NCBI RefSeq assembly: GCF_001422725.1
Contig: NZ_LMMA01000037.1
Span: forward strand, 104,927-168,926
Direction: 5' to 3'
DNA length: 64,000 nt
From: Flavobacterium sp. Leaf82
GTDB taxonomy: Bacteria > Bacteroidota > Bacteroidia > Flavobacteriales > Flavobacteriaceae
Each line of letters begins with the position of its first letter. Positions within the stretch are counted from its first letter, which is position 1. Shown piece by piece: positions 33,223 through 42,716 of this stretch. A model generated the notes under the pieces. The model did not search any database and had not been told where the DNA came from. It saw nothing but the letters and a program-made list of their open reading frames with translations. The translations under genes and the position numbers were made by a program.

Positions 33223-34343
33223 CAACTGTCTCTAAATTGTTTTTGGTGATTGAGATGCCAAATATCTGATTTTTGAAGAGACTGAAGAAATAATTCGTTA
33301 CTATTTCCTTCTCCAAAATCATCAATTGATCCCTGAACTTTATGCGAATCTATGATTGACAATGCTTTTTTTATACCAGATACAGAATAATCTGTGTTGA
33401 TAATATCAGCATGTATGGCTCTATTTTGCTGTCTTGTTCCTATATTTATAATAGGGATTCCGTAATAAGGCGCTTCTCTAATTCCTGCGCTGCTATTTCC
33501 TATTATAAATTGACTGTTTTTTAATAAAGTAAGAAAATATTCAAATCGCAGTGACGGGAAAACCCTGAATCTTGGGTTGTCTTTTAATTTTTGGTAAGCG
33601 TCAAGAATAAATTGGCTTCCTAAATCATTATTAGGAAATATTACCACATAGTTGTGATTGTCGTTTAATAAGGATTCGACAAATGCTTCTGCATATTGTT
33701 TCATTATCGAAAACTCAGTCGTAACGGGATGAAACATCACGATTGCAAAATCATCAAACAAAATTTTATAGTAATCTTTGACTGTATTTAAGTCCGGCAA
33801 CTGATCTGAAAACATAATGTCAATATCCGGGGAACCAATTGTAAAAATAGATTCTTTTATTTCTCCCATCTGACTCAGTCGTTTCGCTGCCTGATTGTTT
33901 GAAACAAAATGAATATGGCTTAATTTACTCACGCTATGACGAATTAACTCATCAACTGTTCCTGAAATTTCGCCTCCTTCTATGTGTGCTACCAAAATAT
34001 TATTGAGCGAACCAACAATTGCTCCTGCAAGTGTTTCTACGCGGTCACCATGAACCACTATCATATCCGGATTTATGGTTTTGCAATAGCTTGACAATCC
34101 TTCGATTGTTTTTGCCAATGTTAAATCCATTGTAGTTTCATGTGTATGATTTTCGAATGTAAAAACATTTTTAAAATTGCAACGTTCAATTTCTATCAAT
34201 GTATAACCATAAACTTCTTGTAAATGCATACCGGTGACAAAAACAAATACTTCAAAATTATCTTGTTTTTCAAGCGTTTGAATCAATGATTTTATTTTGC
34301 CAAAATCAGCACGGGTACCGGTAAGAAAGAGGATTTTTTTCAT
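33222..34343 (-). CDS. neuC: UDP-N-acetylglucosamine 2-epimerase, hydrolysing (NeuC type)
   Basis: This 373-residue enzyme should convert UDP-GlcNAc to ManNAc and UDP, the first step to sialic acid. Family features are TGTRADFGKIKSLI at 8-21, VVHGDRVETLAGA with D100, HIEGGEISGTVDELIRH at 120-136 and the C-terminal IIGNSSAGIREAPYYG donor site. The HIEGGE and SSAGIREA signatures favour the hydrolysing NeuC/LegG class over the simple WecB class. It lies ten bases after neuB. Confidence 0.92.
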   Translation of the reverse strand: MKKILFLTGTRADFGKIKSLIQTLEKQDNFEVFVFVTGMHLQEVYGYTLIEIERCNFKNVFTFENHTHETTMDLTLAKTIEGLSSYCKTINPDMIVVHGDRVETLAGAIVGSLNNILVAHIEGGEISGTVDELIRHSVSKLSHIHFVSNNQAAKRLSQMGEIKESIFTIGSPDIDIMFSDQLPDLNTVKDYYKILFDDFAIVMFHPVTTEFSIMKQYAEAFVESLLNDNHNYVVIFPNNDLGSQFILDAYQKLKDNPRFRVFPSLRFEYFLTLLKNSQFIIGNSSAGIREAPYYGIPIINIGTRQQNRAIHADIINTDYSVSGIKKALSIIDSHKVQGSIDDFGEGNSNELFLQSLQKSDIWHLNHQKQFRDS

Positions 34344-34353
34344 TTAAATATTT

Positions 34354-35394
34354 TTATTCAAAATCAGAAAAATCTAATTGCTCATCATTTTGAATATCTC
34401 TTGTAGCTGCTTTGCCTATTAAATCATTAAAATGTTCTGCCAGAATTTTTCCGGTTCCCGGACGTTTTACCCAAATATTTTCTTTAGATAAAACTTCTCC
34501 TTTTTTTATTGGGGCAATGGCACAAACTGTAGCAAAAGCAAAATCTATTGTTACTTGTTCTTCAAGAGCTGGTTTTTTAGTTCCGCCTCGCATTAGAGCT
34601 ATCTCTGCAGAGGAAACTATTAATTCCTGACATGCTTTTTCATCCATACTACAAACAATATCCGGTCCGGTACGTTGCATATGATCTGTAAAATGTCTTT
34701 CTAAAATACTAGCTCCCAATGCTACTGCACCAAGACAGGCGTTATTATTTAAGGTATGGTCGCTTAAACCAAAAACTTTTCCGGGAAATGCTTCGTGCAA
34801 TTCGACCATCGCACCATAGCGAACTAAATGAATTGGGGTAGGATATAAATTTGTGGTGTGCAAAAGTGCTACGGGAATATTATGTTTGTCAAAAACTGCA
34901 ACGGCTTTTTGAACACTTTCGATAGTATTCATTCCTGTACTTAAAATTACGGGTTTGCCAAACGAAGCAATATGTTCTAATAATGGGTAATTATTACATT
35001 CTCCGGAACCTATTTTATAAGCCGGAATGTCGAACTTTTTTAAACGTTCTGCGGCTGCTCTTGAAAATGGTGTTGAAATAAAAATCATGCCTTTACTTTC
35101 GACATAGTTTTTAAGTTCCAGTTCCTGATCTTCATTTAAGGAACAACGCTCCATAATTTCATAAATAGAAACATCAGCATTACCTGGAATAACTTTTTTT
35201 GCAGCACCGCTCATTTCATCTTCTACAATATGAGTTTGATGTTTTACAACCTCAGCTCCTGCTCTATGTGCAGCATCGACCATTTCTTTGGCAACTTGTA
35301 AGGAACCTTCATGATTAATTCCGATTTCGGCAATCACTAAAGGTGGAAAATCTTGTCCAATTTTTCTTCCTGCTATTTCTATATATGGATTCAT
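34354..35394 (-). CDS. neuB: N-acetylneuraminate (or related nonulosonate) synthase
   Basis: This 346-residue enzyme condenses phosphoenolpyruvate with a hexosamine to form a nine-carbon sugar acid. The barrel contains AEIGINHEG at 22-30, KHQTHI at 51-56, STPFSRAAAERL, SGECNN and ERHFTDHM. An antifreeze-like SAF domain occupies about 285-346 (APIKKGEVLSKENIWVKRPGTGKI). The length equals typical NeuB. With no LegB, LegC or LegH acetyltransferase set nearby, N-acetylneuraminate is the most economical product, but legionaminate or pseudaminate cannot be excluded. Confidence 0.92.
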   Translation of the reverse strand: MNPYIEIAGRKIGQDFPPLVIAEIGINHEGSLQVAKEMVDAAHRAGAEVVKHQTHIVEDEMSGAAKKVIPGNADVSIYEIMERCSLNEDQELELKNYVESKGMIFISTPFSRAAAERLKKFDIPAYKIGSGECNNYPLLEHIASFGKPVILSTGMNTIESVQKAVAVFDKHNIPVALLHTTNLYPTPIHLVRYGAMVELHEAFPGKVFGLSDHTLNNNACLGAVALGASILERHFTDHMQRTGPDIVCSMDEKACQELIVSSAEIALMRGGTKKPALEEQVTIDFAFATVCAIAPIKKGEVLSKENIWVKRPGTGKILAEHFNDLIGKAATRDIQNDEQLDFSDFE

Positions 35395-35409
35395 AAAGTA
35401 GGTTGTAAA

Positions 35410-36078
35410 TTAAGGTTTTATATGTTTATGGTATAAATATTTGGCATAATCAAAGTCTTCTTGGGTATCAATATCTACATTGGCAAAAATATGATCTATT
35501 TCATAAGGAAATGCATCTTCAGAAATAATTATATTTTCAAGAATTAAGGCTGCTTTTGTAATATAAAGTAATCCGTTCTCGAAATAAAGCGGATCAAGAT
35601 CCTGACTTCTTTGACCAATTTTGTAGTTGTAAGGAATAAATTTTTGATCTATTATTTTTCCGAATTTTTTATGATTCCGTGAAACGGTAAACAAACTAGT
35701 GCAATTTTCTTTTTGATAGATCTCAAACGTATCTTTCAAAAGATTCTCTGGTCTGATGGGATTTGTGGCCTGAAGCAAAAAAACATTTTCTACATCAGAA
35801 TCAATACTTTGCAAAACATGTTTTAATGCTGAAACCGTTGGCTCAAAATCACCAGAAATACTCTCTGGTCTGTCAATGACTTTTGCGCCATATTCAAGTG
35901 CGATTTTTTTTATGTTTTCATCATCTGTAGACACATACACTTCATCAATAATTTTGCTGTTTGCCTGTGCATATAAAATACTAAATGACAGCAATGGTAA
36001 GCCGTCAAGTAATTTTATATTTTTTTCAGGTAATCTTTTAGAGCCACCTCTAGCAGGAATTATTGCAATATTTTTCAT
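35410..36078 (-). CDS. neuA: CMP-nonulosonate (acylneuraminate) cytidylyltransferase
   Basis: This 222-residue enzyme activates the nonulosonic acid to its CMP form. The CTP-binding loop ARGGSKRLPEKNIKLL is at 9-24. VYVSTDDENIKKIALEYGA and the acidic NVDIDTQEDFDYAKY complete the core. It lacks the C-terminal esterase domain of E. coli NeuA and matches the short single-domain form. It lies 15 bases upstream of neuB, in the order neuA-neuB-neuC. Confidence 0.92.
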   Translation of the reverse strand: MKNIAIIPARGGSKRLPEKNIKLLDGLPLLSFSILYAQANSKIIDEVYVSTDDENIKKIALEYGAKVIDRPESISGDFEPTVSALKHVLQSIDSDVENVFLLQATNPIRPENLLKDTFEIYQKENCTSLFTVSRNHKKFGKIIDQKFIPYNYKIGQRSQDLDPLYFENGLLYITKAALILENIIISEDAFPYEIDHIFANVDIDTQEDFDYAKYLYHKHIKP

Positions 36079-36088
36079 TTAAAAAAAA

Positions 36089-37015
36089 TTAAGAAATGAT
36101 ATTATCTTTTGGTTGCCAATAAATTTTAGTGTCTTCAAGTTTTTGAAACTCAGAAAATTCATGATCTGAAAATCTGTTTTTATTTTTTATAATTTTTGGA
36201 ATACAGGTAATGAAGTCAAAACCTGCAAGAATTAAAGCTTTCAAAGCTCTAAGATCACCTTTAAATACTTTCAGTTTTAGCTGCATCCAAATAGAATAAG
36301 CCATTTTTTTTGGGATTAGCTTTACCGGTAAAAACAAAAAATATAAAAACCAGCCTGATCTTAAAGATCTTTGTAAACGGATACTATAATCTGCATTTTT
36401 TTTTCTGGATTTTATACTAACTCTGTGATTTACTAAAACTGCAGGAAAATAATGAACTTCCCAATTTTTTTTGAATAATTGCATGGAAGAAAAATCTTCT
36501 TCGCCATAAAACTCAAACCATTCCGGATAATCAGGCGTATCTTTCCAGGCACTTATTCTCCAAACATGTCCGCAGCCTACAAATCCCTTCACTCTTTGTG
36601 CTTTTTCTGTAGAATTGATTTCTATAGGCTCTTCCAGTCCCCAAAAAATCCTTAAGGCTATTAGACCACAATTTTTGTTTTCAACAAAATGATTTTGAAT
36701 AAGCTGCAAGGGATTTTCAGTAACAAAATGTGCATCATCATCTAATGAAATTGCAAATTCGGCTTTGGTTTCATTGAGCATTTTATTTCGACAATAGAGA
36801 TATCCCTTTGAGATCTCATTGCGATAAATTTTAACTCCCGGAAAATCTGCTTTTACTTTTTCGAAAGTTCCATCAGTAGATCCGTCGTCAATAATAACAC
36901 ATTCTACGTCGTCTGCTTCTAGTAAATAATTGATTTTATTAAGAGTAACTGCCAAATCATCTTTGCGATTTTTTGTAGCTATAAGTATTGAAAAAGTGGT
37001 TTGATTTAGGCCCAT
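36089..37015 (-). CDS. Glycosyltransferase family 2
   Basis: This 308-residue GT-A enzyme begins FSILIATKNRKDDLAVTLNKI, has the metal motif AISLDDDAHFVTENPL and an FYGEEDFSSMQLFKKNW acid-rich catalytic segment. The C-terminal part contains hydrophobic LYFLFLPVKLIP, probably peripheral membrane contact. The donor is unknown. It abuts the next GT2 gene upstream with no spacer and lies ten bases before neuA. Confidence 0.88.
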   Translation of the reverse strand: MGLNQTTFSILIATKNRKDDLAVTLNKINYLLEADDVECVIIDDGSTDGTFEKVKADFPGVKIYRNEISKGYLYCRNKMLNETKAEFAISLDDDAHFVTENPLQLIQNHFVENKNCGLIALRIFWGLEEPIEINSTEKAQRVKGFVGCGHVWRISAWKDTPDYPEWFEFYGEEDFSSMQLFKKNWEVHYFPAVLVNHRVSIKSRKKNADYSIRLQRSLRSGWFLYFLFLPVKLIPKKMAYSIWMQLKLKVFKGDLRALKALILAGFDFITCIPKIIKNKNRFSDHEFSEFQKLEDTKIYWQPKDNIIS

Positions 37016-38026
37016 TTAATATTTTTCTACCATTTGTTTTGGTAATTTTTTCCACTTCAAGAAAATTCTTAAGATCCAATCTACAGCAATTATTCTGGTG
37101 AAAAGTTTATTCTTTATGAAATAATTGACACCGCCTATTTTTTTACGTTTGAATAAGTTTAGGTTTGAATAATTTTCTGATGTTGTTTTTTTTGGGATAT
37201 TTTCCATCCAATCTTCATAAATATTACCCATATGAAATGCGTAATTATCATAAGTTGTAAGTCTCCAATATCCTTTTTTCAAAGGTTTATTATCAATATA
37301 ATCTTCTCCAATTCCAGCTGCTTTTTTGCCTCCAATAAAAGAAAGCAACTCTTCAAAAACATCTTTTTTGTAGGTTGCCACAAAATGTCCTGAACCTACA
37401 AAACATTGTACATCTCCTTGGGTAAGACCTAATCCAAATTTTAAATAATCCTGATTGTAATTTCTGTCCCAACCAATGCTGTCATAAAAATGAATCATGG
37501 CTTCTTGATTTTTTACAGGAAGAAATTTTAAATTCTTATTAAAAAGATTGTCAAAAATAACGTTGCCGCAATATCTTTTATACATTTTAAACTGCGGAAC
37601 GATTCCTACTACACCAGCTTTTGGGATTTGAGAAAAAACTTTTAGTGTTTCGGTTTGCCAGTTTGAAAGGAACATAACATCTGCATCTGTTATGGTTACC
37701 AATTCTATATTATTTCCGGATAATCCTTTGAAAACGGCATTAATTTTACCAATATTATCAGTATGAATTAACTCTTTTATTTTATTTTCTTCCAGAAGTT
37801 CGTTGAGATATTTTACAACATTACTACAACTTCCATTATTGACAATCGTAACAAAAGTTCTGTCGTGAATGGTATTGAATAAAGAATTCAGACATATTTT
37901 TAATATTTTAAGTGCATCTAAAAAATATCCTTCTTCATTAGGAATATATACCGGAACTATTATTTGATGTATGTAGAAAGATTGTTCTTGATTAATCTCT
38001 TTATTAGGATTACTACCTATTCTCAT
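37016..38026 (-). CDS. Glycosyltransferase family 2-like protein
   Basis: This 336-residue GT-A-like protein has QIIVPVYIPNEEGYFLDAL near the start, VTITDADVMFLSNWQ with a DxD-type D-A-D, and a late IGEDYIDNKPLKKGYW acidic segment. This is the layout of GT2 enzymes, though divergent. The donor and acceptor are unknown. Immediate contact with the downstream GT2 gene suggests coordinated production. Confidence 0.8.
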   Translation of the reverse strand: MRIGSNPNKEINQEQSFYIHQIIVPVYIPNEEGYFLDALKILKICLNSLFNTIHDRTFVTIVNNGSCSNVVKYLNELLEENKIKELIHTDNIGKINAVFKGLSGNNIELVTITDADVMFLSNWQTETLKVFSQIPKAGVVGIVPQFKMYKRYCGNVIFDNLFNKNLKFLPVKNQEAMIHFYDSIGWDRNYNQDYLKFGLGLTQGDVQCFVGSGHFVATYKKDVFEELLSFIGGKKAAGIGEDYIDNKPLKKGYWRLTTYDNYAFHMGNIYEDWMENIPKKTTSENYSNLNLFKRKKIGGVNYFIKNKLFTRIIAVDWILRIFLKWKKLPKQMVEKY

Positions 38027-38059
38027 AAAATGCTAATTTTAAAACTTCTCAGAATGTAT

Positions 38060-38986
38060 TTAAACATTAAAAAAATTATTCTCTTTTAATTTTTTATATA
38101 GTTCTTCTTTAGAAACTACAACATTGTCGCTTGAAAATTCATCGAAATTTACATTCGAATTATCATAAATATTTTTATAATGCATCATATATAAATTTAG
38201 TTTTTCATCTAAATAAGTTCTTGGAGTTTCTTCTTTAGCAATCATAATTTCATGTATTTTTTCTGAAATTCTTGGTACTCCCAATGTAAATTTCAATCCA
38301 AATTCTTCTTTATAAATTTCAAAAAGATCTAAAACGCTAAAACTAGGAATGTTTGGAATAATATTAAAACCTGTAAACTGAAATGAATTGTGAATTAGCC
38401 CAACAGCTTCTTCTACATCGATCATAAATCTTGTCATTTCCGGCGAGTATAACTTTAGCTCGTATTTATTTTTAATAGAATCTAATATCAACGGAATTAT
38501 ACTTCCGGTTGAATTTAATACATTACCATAAATGGCTGTAGTAAGATTAACATTCGATTTTTCGGCATCTACAATAAAAGATTCTCCGCCTATAAATTTC
38601 ATGGCTCCATACAATGTTGTCGCCGCCCTGCTTTTATCAGATGATATAAAACATGCTGCTTTAAAATCATTTTCTTCGGCTACATTACGAGAATTAATTG
38701 CTCCGTTTACAATAGTCCTCAAAGCAACTTCGACATTCTGATCAACTGCTTCAATTTGTTTCAAAGATGCTGCAAAAATACCATGATCATGATTTTTAGC
38801 TGCTTTATTCATTAACTTAAAATCTGAGACGTCTCCAATTACACAGTTAATTTTTGGAAATTGTTTTTTTAAGTAATAATGCTTAGCCTCATCTCTGCTG
38901 TAAATGGTTATTTCGGCTTTGTCATAAAAACTTTTAACTATTTCTCTTCCCAGATAACCGGCCCCGCCTGTAATAAATAATCTCAT
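38060..38986 (-). CDS. CapE/PseB-like NDP-sugar dehydratase/epimerase
   Basis: This 308-residue extended short-chain dehydrogenase has the nucleotide-binding GGAGYLG at 7-13, TIYSRDEAKHYYLKKQFP, FAASLKQIEAVD (compare AALKQVP in CapE) and FISSDKSRAATTLYGAMK, where S115/S116, Y126 and K130 form the catalytic set. This resembles the CapE/WbjB/PseB family that makes 4-keto-6-deoxy UDP-HexNAc. It is slightly short. It overlaps the next gene by four bases, and that gene looks like the CapF partner. An L-FucNAc-type pathway is plausible, but the 2-epimerase CapG is not visible. Confidence 0.8.
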   Translation of the reverse strand: MRLFITGGAGYLGREIVKSFYDKAEITIYSRDEAKHYYLKKQFPKINCVIGDVSDFKLMNKAAKNHDHGIFAASLKQIEAVDQNVEVALRTIVNGAINSRNVAEENDFKAACFISSDKSRAATTLYGAMKFIGGESFIVDAEKSNVNLTTAIYGNVLNSTGSIIPLILDSIKNKYELKLYSPEMTRFMIDVEEAVGLIHNSFQFTGFNIIPNIPSFSVLDLFEIYKEEFGLKFTLGVPRISEKIHEIMIAKEETPRTYLDEKLNLYMMHYKNIYDNSNVNFDEFSSDNVVVSKEELYKKLKENNFFNV

Positions 38987-39684
38987 ATTTTATAATTGTT
39001 GTAACTCAAGTAAGTTTGATACAAATCTAATTCAAATTTTGTCTTCAATTCTGGAAATTTATGGCTTAGGTTAATTTCATGGAAATATTTCAAAAGTCTG
39101 TAAACCTCATCAACTGACGTTTCATTATACAAAATTTCGCTTGGTTTTAATTTAGCAATAATAGGTATTACATCATTAATACTGGTTAATTTTACTTTAT
39201 TTTTATTAAAATCTATTTGCAATTCATGATGCAGGTTATAGCAGAATGTTGCGACAAAAGATGTTTTATTGGGCACTGCATACATCCCAAAAGTGTTAGG
39301 AAGCTTAAAGGATATAAACTCTTTATTTATTGATGAACAATATTGACTGAACGCTGTTTTAGCTTCTTTTTTAGCTTGTCCGTATGGATTCTCTAAATCT
39401 TCCTGAAATGAGGATAAAAAAGCTACATTACATTTAATACCATTATCTGTTAAACACTTTATAGTATCATCTGTTAGGTTTTTGTTCAGAGTTATTAGTT
39501 TTTCAGGATCTTTATGTCTTTGAATAAAAGCTCCATGAATAAGCCAATCCAGCTCTTTTACTTTTGAAAGCTGTTCTAAATAATCTCTTCCAAGTTCTAT
39601 CACTTCATATTTAAGAATATTTCTAAAATATTGTGTCAGATGTATTCCTATAAATCCTTTTTCTCCTGTAATTGCTATTTTCAT
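38983..39684 (-). CDS. CapF/WbjC-like NDP-sugar reductase lacking the cupin domain
   Basis: This 233-residue short-chain dehydrogenase has GEKGFIG at 7-13, LSSFQEDLENPYGQAKKEA with Y101 and K105, and LPNTFGMYAVPNKTSFVATFCYNL. The last segment is close to the CapF/WbjC reductases that form 6-deoxy-talose- or fucose-type HexNAc. Known CapF proteins are about 370 residues with a C-terminal cupin domain. Here only the reductase part exists and the frame ends normally. It is probably functional as a reductase. Confidence 0.75.
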   Translation of the reverse strand: MKIAITGEKGFIGIHLTQYFRNILKYEVIELGRDYLEQLSKVKELDWLIHGAFIQRHKDPEKLITLNKNLTDDTIKCLTDNGIKCNVAFLSSFQEDLENPYGQAKKEAKTAFSQYCSSINKEFISFKLPNTFGMYAVPNKTSFVATFCYNLHHELQIDFNKNKVKLTSINDVIPIIAKLKPSEILYNETSVDEVYRLLKYFHEINLSHKFPELKTKFELDLYQTYLSYNNYKI

Positions 39685-39711
39685 TTTATTTATGAAATTA
39701 AAATGTTTTTA

Positions 39712-40557
39712 TTATTTCATTAATTTCATTAGTCTGTATGCTTTAATACAATTCTTCAGTTTTGAAAATTTTCCAGTTCGAAGTGCTATTTTTATTCCTT
39801 CGATTATTCCTAAATAGAATTGCTGTTTTAAAACGGTATTAGAAAAATGTTTCCTGTAAAAGTAGAAATATAGCTTTTGCTTTTCTAATTCAATATTAAT
39901 TGATTTTCCCTTATCTCTTTGTCCGCCAACCGAAACTTCCAGATGTTCAACCAGAATTTTAGGCTGATAATAAATATTTGCTCCAGCCTGAAGCAAGCGC
40001 ATTCCGTAATCCCAATCATCGCCCCAAGTCGTGAAATTTTCATCAAACAAAAAGCCCGCATCTTTAAAAACGTCTTTCTTAACAATATTTAAACCGGAAC
40101 AAACTTGTAATCTAAATCTTGGTTTCGAAAAATTGTGTGGTTTTGCGATTGTATCTAAAATGGTCTGATATTTAAATTCTGCAGTTTCCATTTTCTCAAA
40201 CTGAATTCCCGGAATTAAAACATCGATGATATTGGGTTTTAAAATTTCTATAATTTGCTGGAATGCTACATTTGAAATTCTTAAGTCATCGTCAAGAAAA
40301 AATAGCCATTCTTCATTTTTATAATGTTTTAAAGCCTGATTTCTGGAATGATTTACAGATTTTTCTCTTTCGTTTTTAACAAACGTAAAACTAAAGTTCA
40401 GTGGCAATTTATTAATATCTGATTCTATATCAGCCTGACTTTGATCAACAATAATAACTTGCGAAATATAATTTGAGAAAGCATTTAAATCTAATAACAA
40501 ATTAGACAAATACGCTACTCGATCTCTGGTTGGAATAACTAAAAAAAAGTTTTTCAT
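39712..40557 (-). CDS. Glycosyltransferase family 2
   Basis: This 281-residue GT-A enzyme has FFLVIPTRDRVAYLSNLLLDL at the start, the metal motif FFLDDDLRISN and the late TWGDDWDYGMRLLQAGANIYYQP segment. These fit the GT2 fold with intact acidic residues. Its specificity is unknown. Its start overlaps the next upstream GT2 gene's stop by four bases. Confidence 0.9.
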   Translation of the reverse strand: MKNFFLVIPTRDRVAYLSNLLLDLNAFSNYISQVIIVDQSQADIESDINKLPLNFSFTFVKNEREKSVNHSRNQALKHYKNEEWLFFLDDDLRISNVAFQQIIEILKPNIIDVLIPGIQFEKMETAEFKYQTILDTIAKPHNFSKPRFRLQVCSGLNIVKKDVFKDAGFLFDENFTTWGDDWDYGMRLLQAGANIYYQPKILVEHLEVSVGGQRDKGKSINIELEKQKLYFYFYRKHFSNTVLKQQFYLGIIEGIKIALRTGKFSKLKNCIKAYRLMKLMK

Positions 40558-41516
40558 TTATTTAGTATTTTAGCATAAAGTGCATAGACAATTTTAAATA
40601 TTTTGAGTTTTTTTAAAATCAAAATTATACGATATTTTATTAATCGCAACTGAAAATTTATTGCTGATCCCAGACTTATTTGTCTAAAATGATAATTAAG
40701 TACGGTTTTATAATTTTGAAAAGTCGGAATATTTAAAAAAGCAACTTCTAGCTTATTTAAAATTACTTTTTTTTGAGGTTTTGTAAAAAGTGATTCATGT
40801 TCTGTAAAAAGTATGTGGACAAACTCGAATGTAGCCTGGTTTTTACGATTATTACTACTCGAATCTCCGGTAATACTTAAATTCGAAACTCTGATAAAAA
40901 GAGAAGCATCATTTATGGAGTAGATAAAATTGGGCAAAGAAAATTCTAACACGGCCAAATCATCAGAATGCCAGGCAAGAGGTAAATCTTTAAATGTTTC
41001 TTGCTCAACAATCTTTTTTCTAAATAAGTATTCGCTTAACGAACTTCTGGTTTTTTTTGAAAATTTTCTGGCTAAGAAATCCTGTCCATTTTCTAAAACC
41101 GGATGCACAAACTTATCTGAAAAAACTTCGCCTTTTTCGTCTATAACTTTGGTAGAAAAACGAACAACATTTATATTTTGATTTTTAATTTCTTCGTGAT
41201 TCTTATAAAATAATTCAATAACATTGTTGCTCAATACATCATCGTCTCCCAGAATCATAATCCATTCTTCAGTTTGTGTAAGGGCAATACATCTTTGCCA
41301 TTGTTTGACTAAAGATGTTCCTCCCAAATTTGAACCGAAAAAATGATAATCATACTCAAAAGCATCCTTAAACTTATTCAGCAAAGGTTTTGGATCTTCA
41401 GGACTTGAATCGTTGCCTATGTAGACTTTAAATCTCTTATCTGTTTGATTTTTTAAGGATTCTAAAGTTGCTTCAAAAAACTCAAGCTTATAATATGGTA
41501 TAATGATAGCAATCAT
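40554..41516 (-). CDS. Glycosyltransferase family 2
   Basis: This 320-residue GT-A enzyme begins IAIIIPYYKLEFFEATLESLKNQT and has the metal motif ILGDDDVLSNNVIELFY. A W-H-S-D-D-L segment in the second half may be the acceptor-side acid cluster. Overlaps of four bases on both sides tie it to the neighbouring GT2 and GT4 genes. The donor and acceptor are unknown. Confidence 0.88.
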   Translation of the reverse strand: MIAIIIPYYKLEFFEATLESLKNQTDKRFKVYIGNDSSPEDPKPLLNKFKDAFEYDYHFFGSNLGGTSLVKQWQRCIALTQTEEWIMILGDDDVLSNNVIELFYKNHEEIKNQNINVVRFSTKVIDEKGEVFSDKFVHPVLENGQDFLARKFSKKTRSSLSEYLFRKKIVEQETFKDLPLAWHSDDLAVLEFSLPNFIYSINDASLFIRVSNLSITGDSSSNNRKNQATFEFVHILFTEHESLFTKPQKKVILNKLEVAFLNIPTFQNYKTVLNYHFRQISLGSAINFQLRLIKYRIILILKKLKIFKIVYALYAKILNK

Positions 41517-42652
41517 AAATTCATAACTTTTAAGTAGGTATCGATAACTGCTTTTTTGTTTTTTACATAATCAAATTTATCTTGTGACAGATTAAAATTA
41601 AGTTCTTGTGCCTGTACACTTATGTTTTTATTATCCAAAAAGTAAGTAATTAAATTTTTTAATTCGTTTATATCTTCAGGATTTTCAATTAGCAAACCAT
41701 TTAATTTATTTTTTATAATTTCTGCCGTTACTCCGCCCGGATTTGATTGCATGGGAAATGCTCCCATAACAATTGCTTCCAGCAAAGTATTTGGCATGCC
41801 ATCTGATGTACTATTGCCAATGTAAAGTAATGATTTACCCATAAGTTCTAATATATCCAAATGAGATAATTCATGTCTATCGTATACTTTAAAATTAAGT
41901 TTATTATCCTGAATATATTTTTTTACAGTTTCATGTGCCCCAAAAACTATTATTTCATAACCGGATATTATCGACTGTAAATCCTTTAAAGCTTTTATAA
42001 TATTCAAAGCTCTTCCAAAATTATGTTCATATCCTTTTACCAAAATTAGCTTTCTTTCGCTAATAGGTAATTTATAAGGTTCTAATTCATTTATTTTAAA
42101 TCCGGCGCCACCGGGAATGATCCCGAAAAAATGATTTTTAAAACCTAATTCCTGCGCTATGACATAATCACGTTCACAATCTGTAAGCAAAACATCTACT
42201 CTTTTTAATACTGCTTTAATTTGTAAGGCATGATCTTTAAAATTTTGATAATAATATAAATCACTTCCCCAACAAGAATAAATCCATTTTATATTTGGAA
42301 ACTTTTTAATTGTTCTTAAAATTGGGTAAGAACAGCTTTGCATTTCAAAACTATGAATAATATCAGGTTGAATTTCTAAGATTATTTTTTGTAATGCTTC
42401 ATTTATTGTTACTTCTAGAAATGGAAGGATTCTATTATATAAGGAAGGTATTTTTTTACTCAGAAAGTATTCTCCTTTTACATTCTTTTTCTTTCTTTTT
42501 TTCCAGTTTGTAAATTGATAAACAGAATCTAACGTATCTATTTTCCCTCTGTCTAAAATATCAAACCAATACAATTCGTAATCAGTATCTTTTAAATTTT
42601 CTATCCATCTTATTACATGAATAGAAGGCATTGATATAAATAGAATTTTCAT
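41513..42652 (-). CDS. Glycosyltransferase family 4
   Basis: This 379-residue GT-B enzyme has KILFISMPSIHVIRWIENL at the start, WIYSCWGSDLYYYQNF in the mid region and YIGNSTSDGMPNTLLEAIVMGAFP in the donor-binding half. The acidic donor residue is in PNTLLEAI. The first acid of the EX7E pair is replaced by DGMPN, a common variant. It overlaps the GT2 gene by four bases. Its specificity is unknown. Confidence 0.88.
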   Translation of the reverse strand: MKILFISMPSIHVIRWIENLKDTDYELYWFDILDRGKIDTLDSVYQFTNWKKRKKKNVKGEYFLSKKIPSLYNRILPFLEVTINEALQKIILEIQPDIIHSFEMQSCSYPILRTIKKFPNIKWIYSCWGSDLYYYQNFKDHALQIKAVLKRVDVLLTDCERDYVIAQELGFKNHFFGIIPGGAGFKINELEPYKLPISERKLILVKGYEHNFGRALNIIKALKDLQSIISGYEIIVFGAHETVKKYIQDNKLNFKVYDRHELSHLDILELMGKSLLYIGNSTSDGMPNTLLEAIVMGAFPMQSNPGGVTAEIIKNKLNGLLIENPEDINELKNLITYFLDNKNISVQAQELNFNLSQDKFDYVKNKKAVIDTYLKVMNL

Positions 42653-42716
42653 TTATTTTAATTAATTATGCCTTTAATTCAAAAGCTTTTGTCTACAATT
42701 TGAAATTGCTCTTTTA

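Noticed and set aside
38983..39684. CapF-like gene as a truncated pseudogene
   Set aside because: The frame ends cleanly, the catalytic residues are intact and it overlaps the next gene by a normal four bases. No remnant of a cupin domain was seen after the stop.
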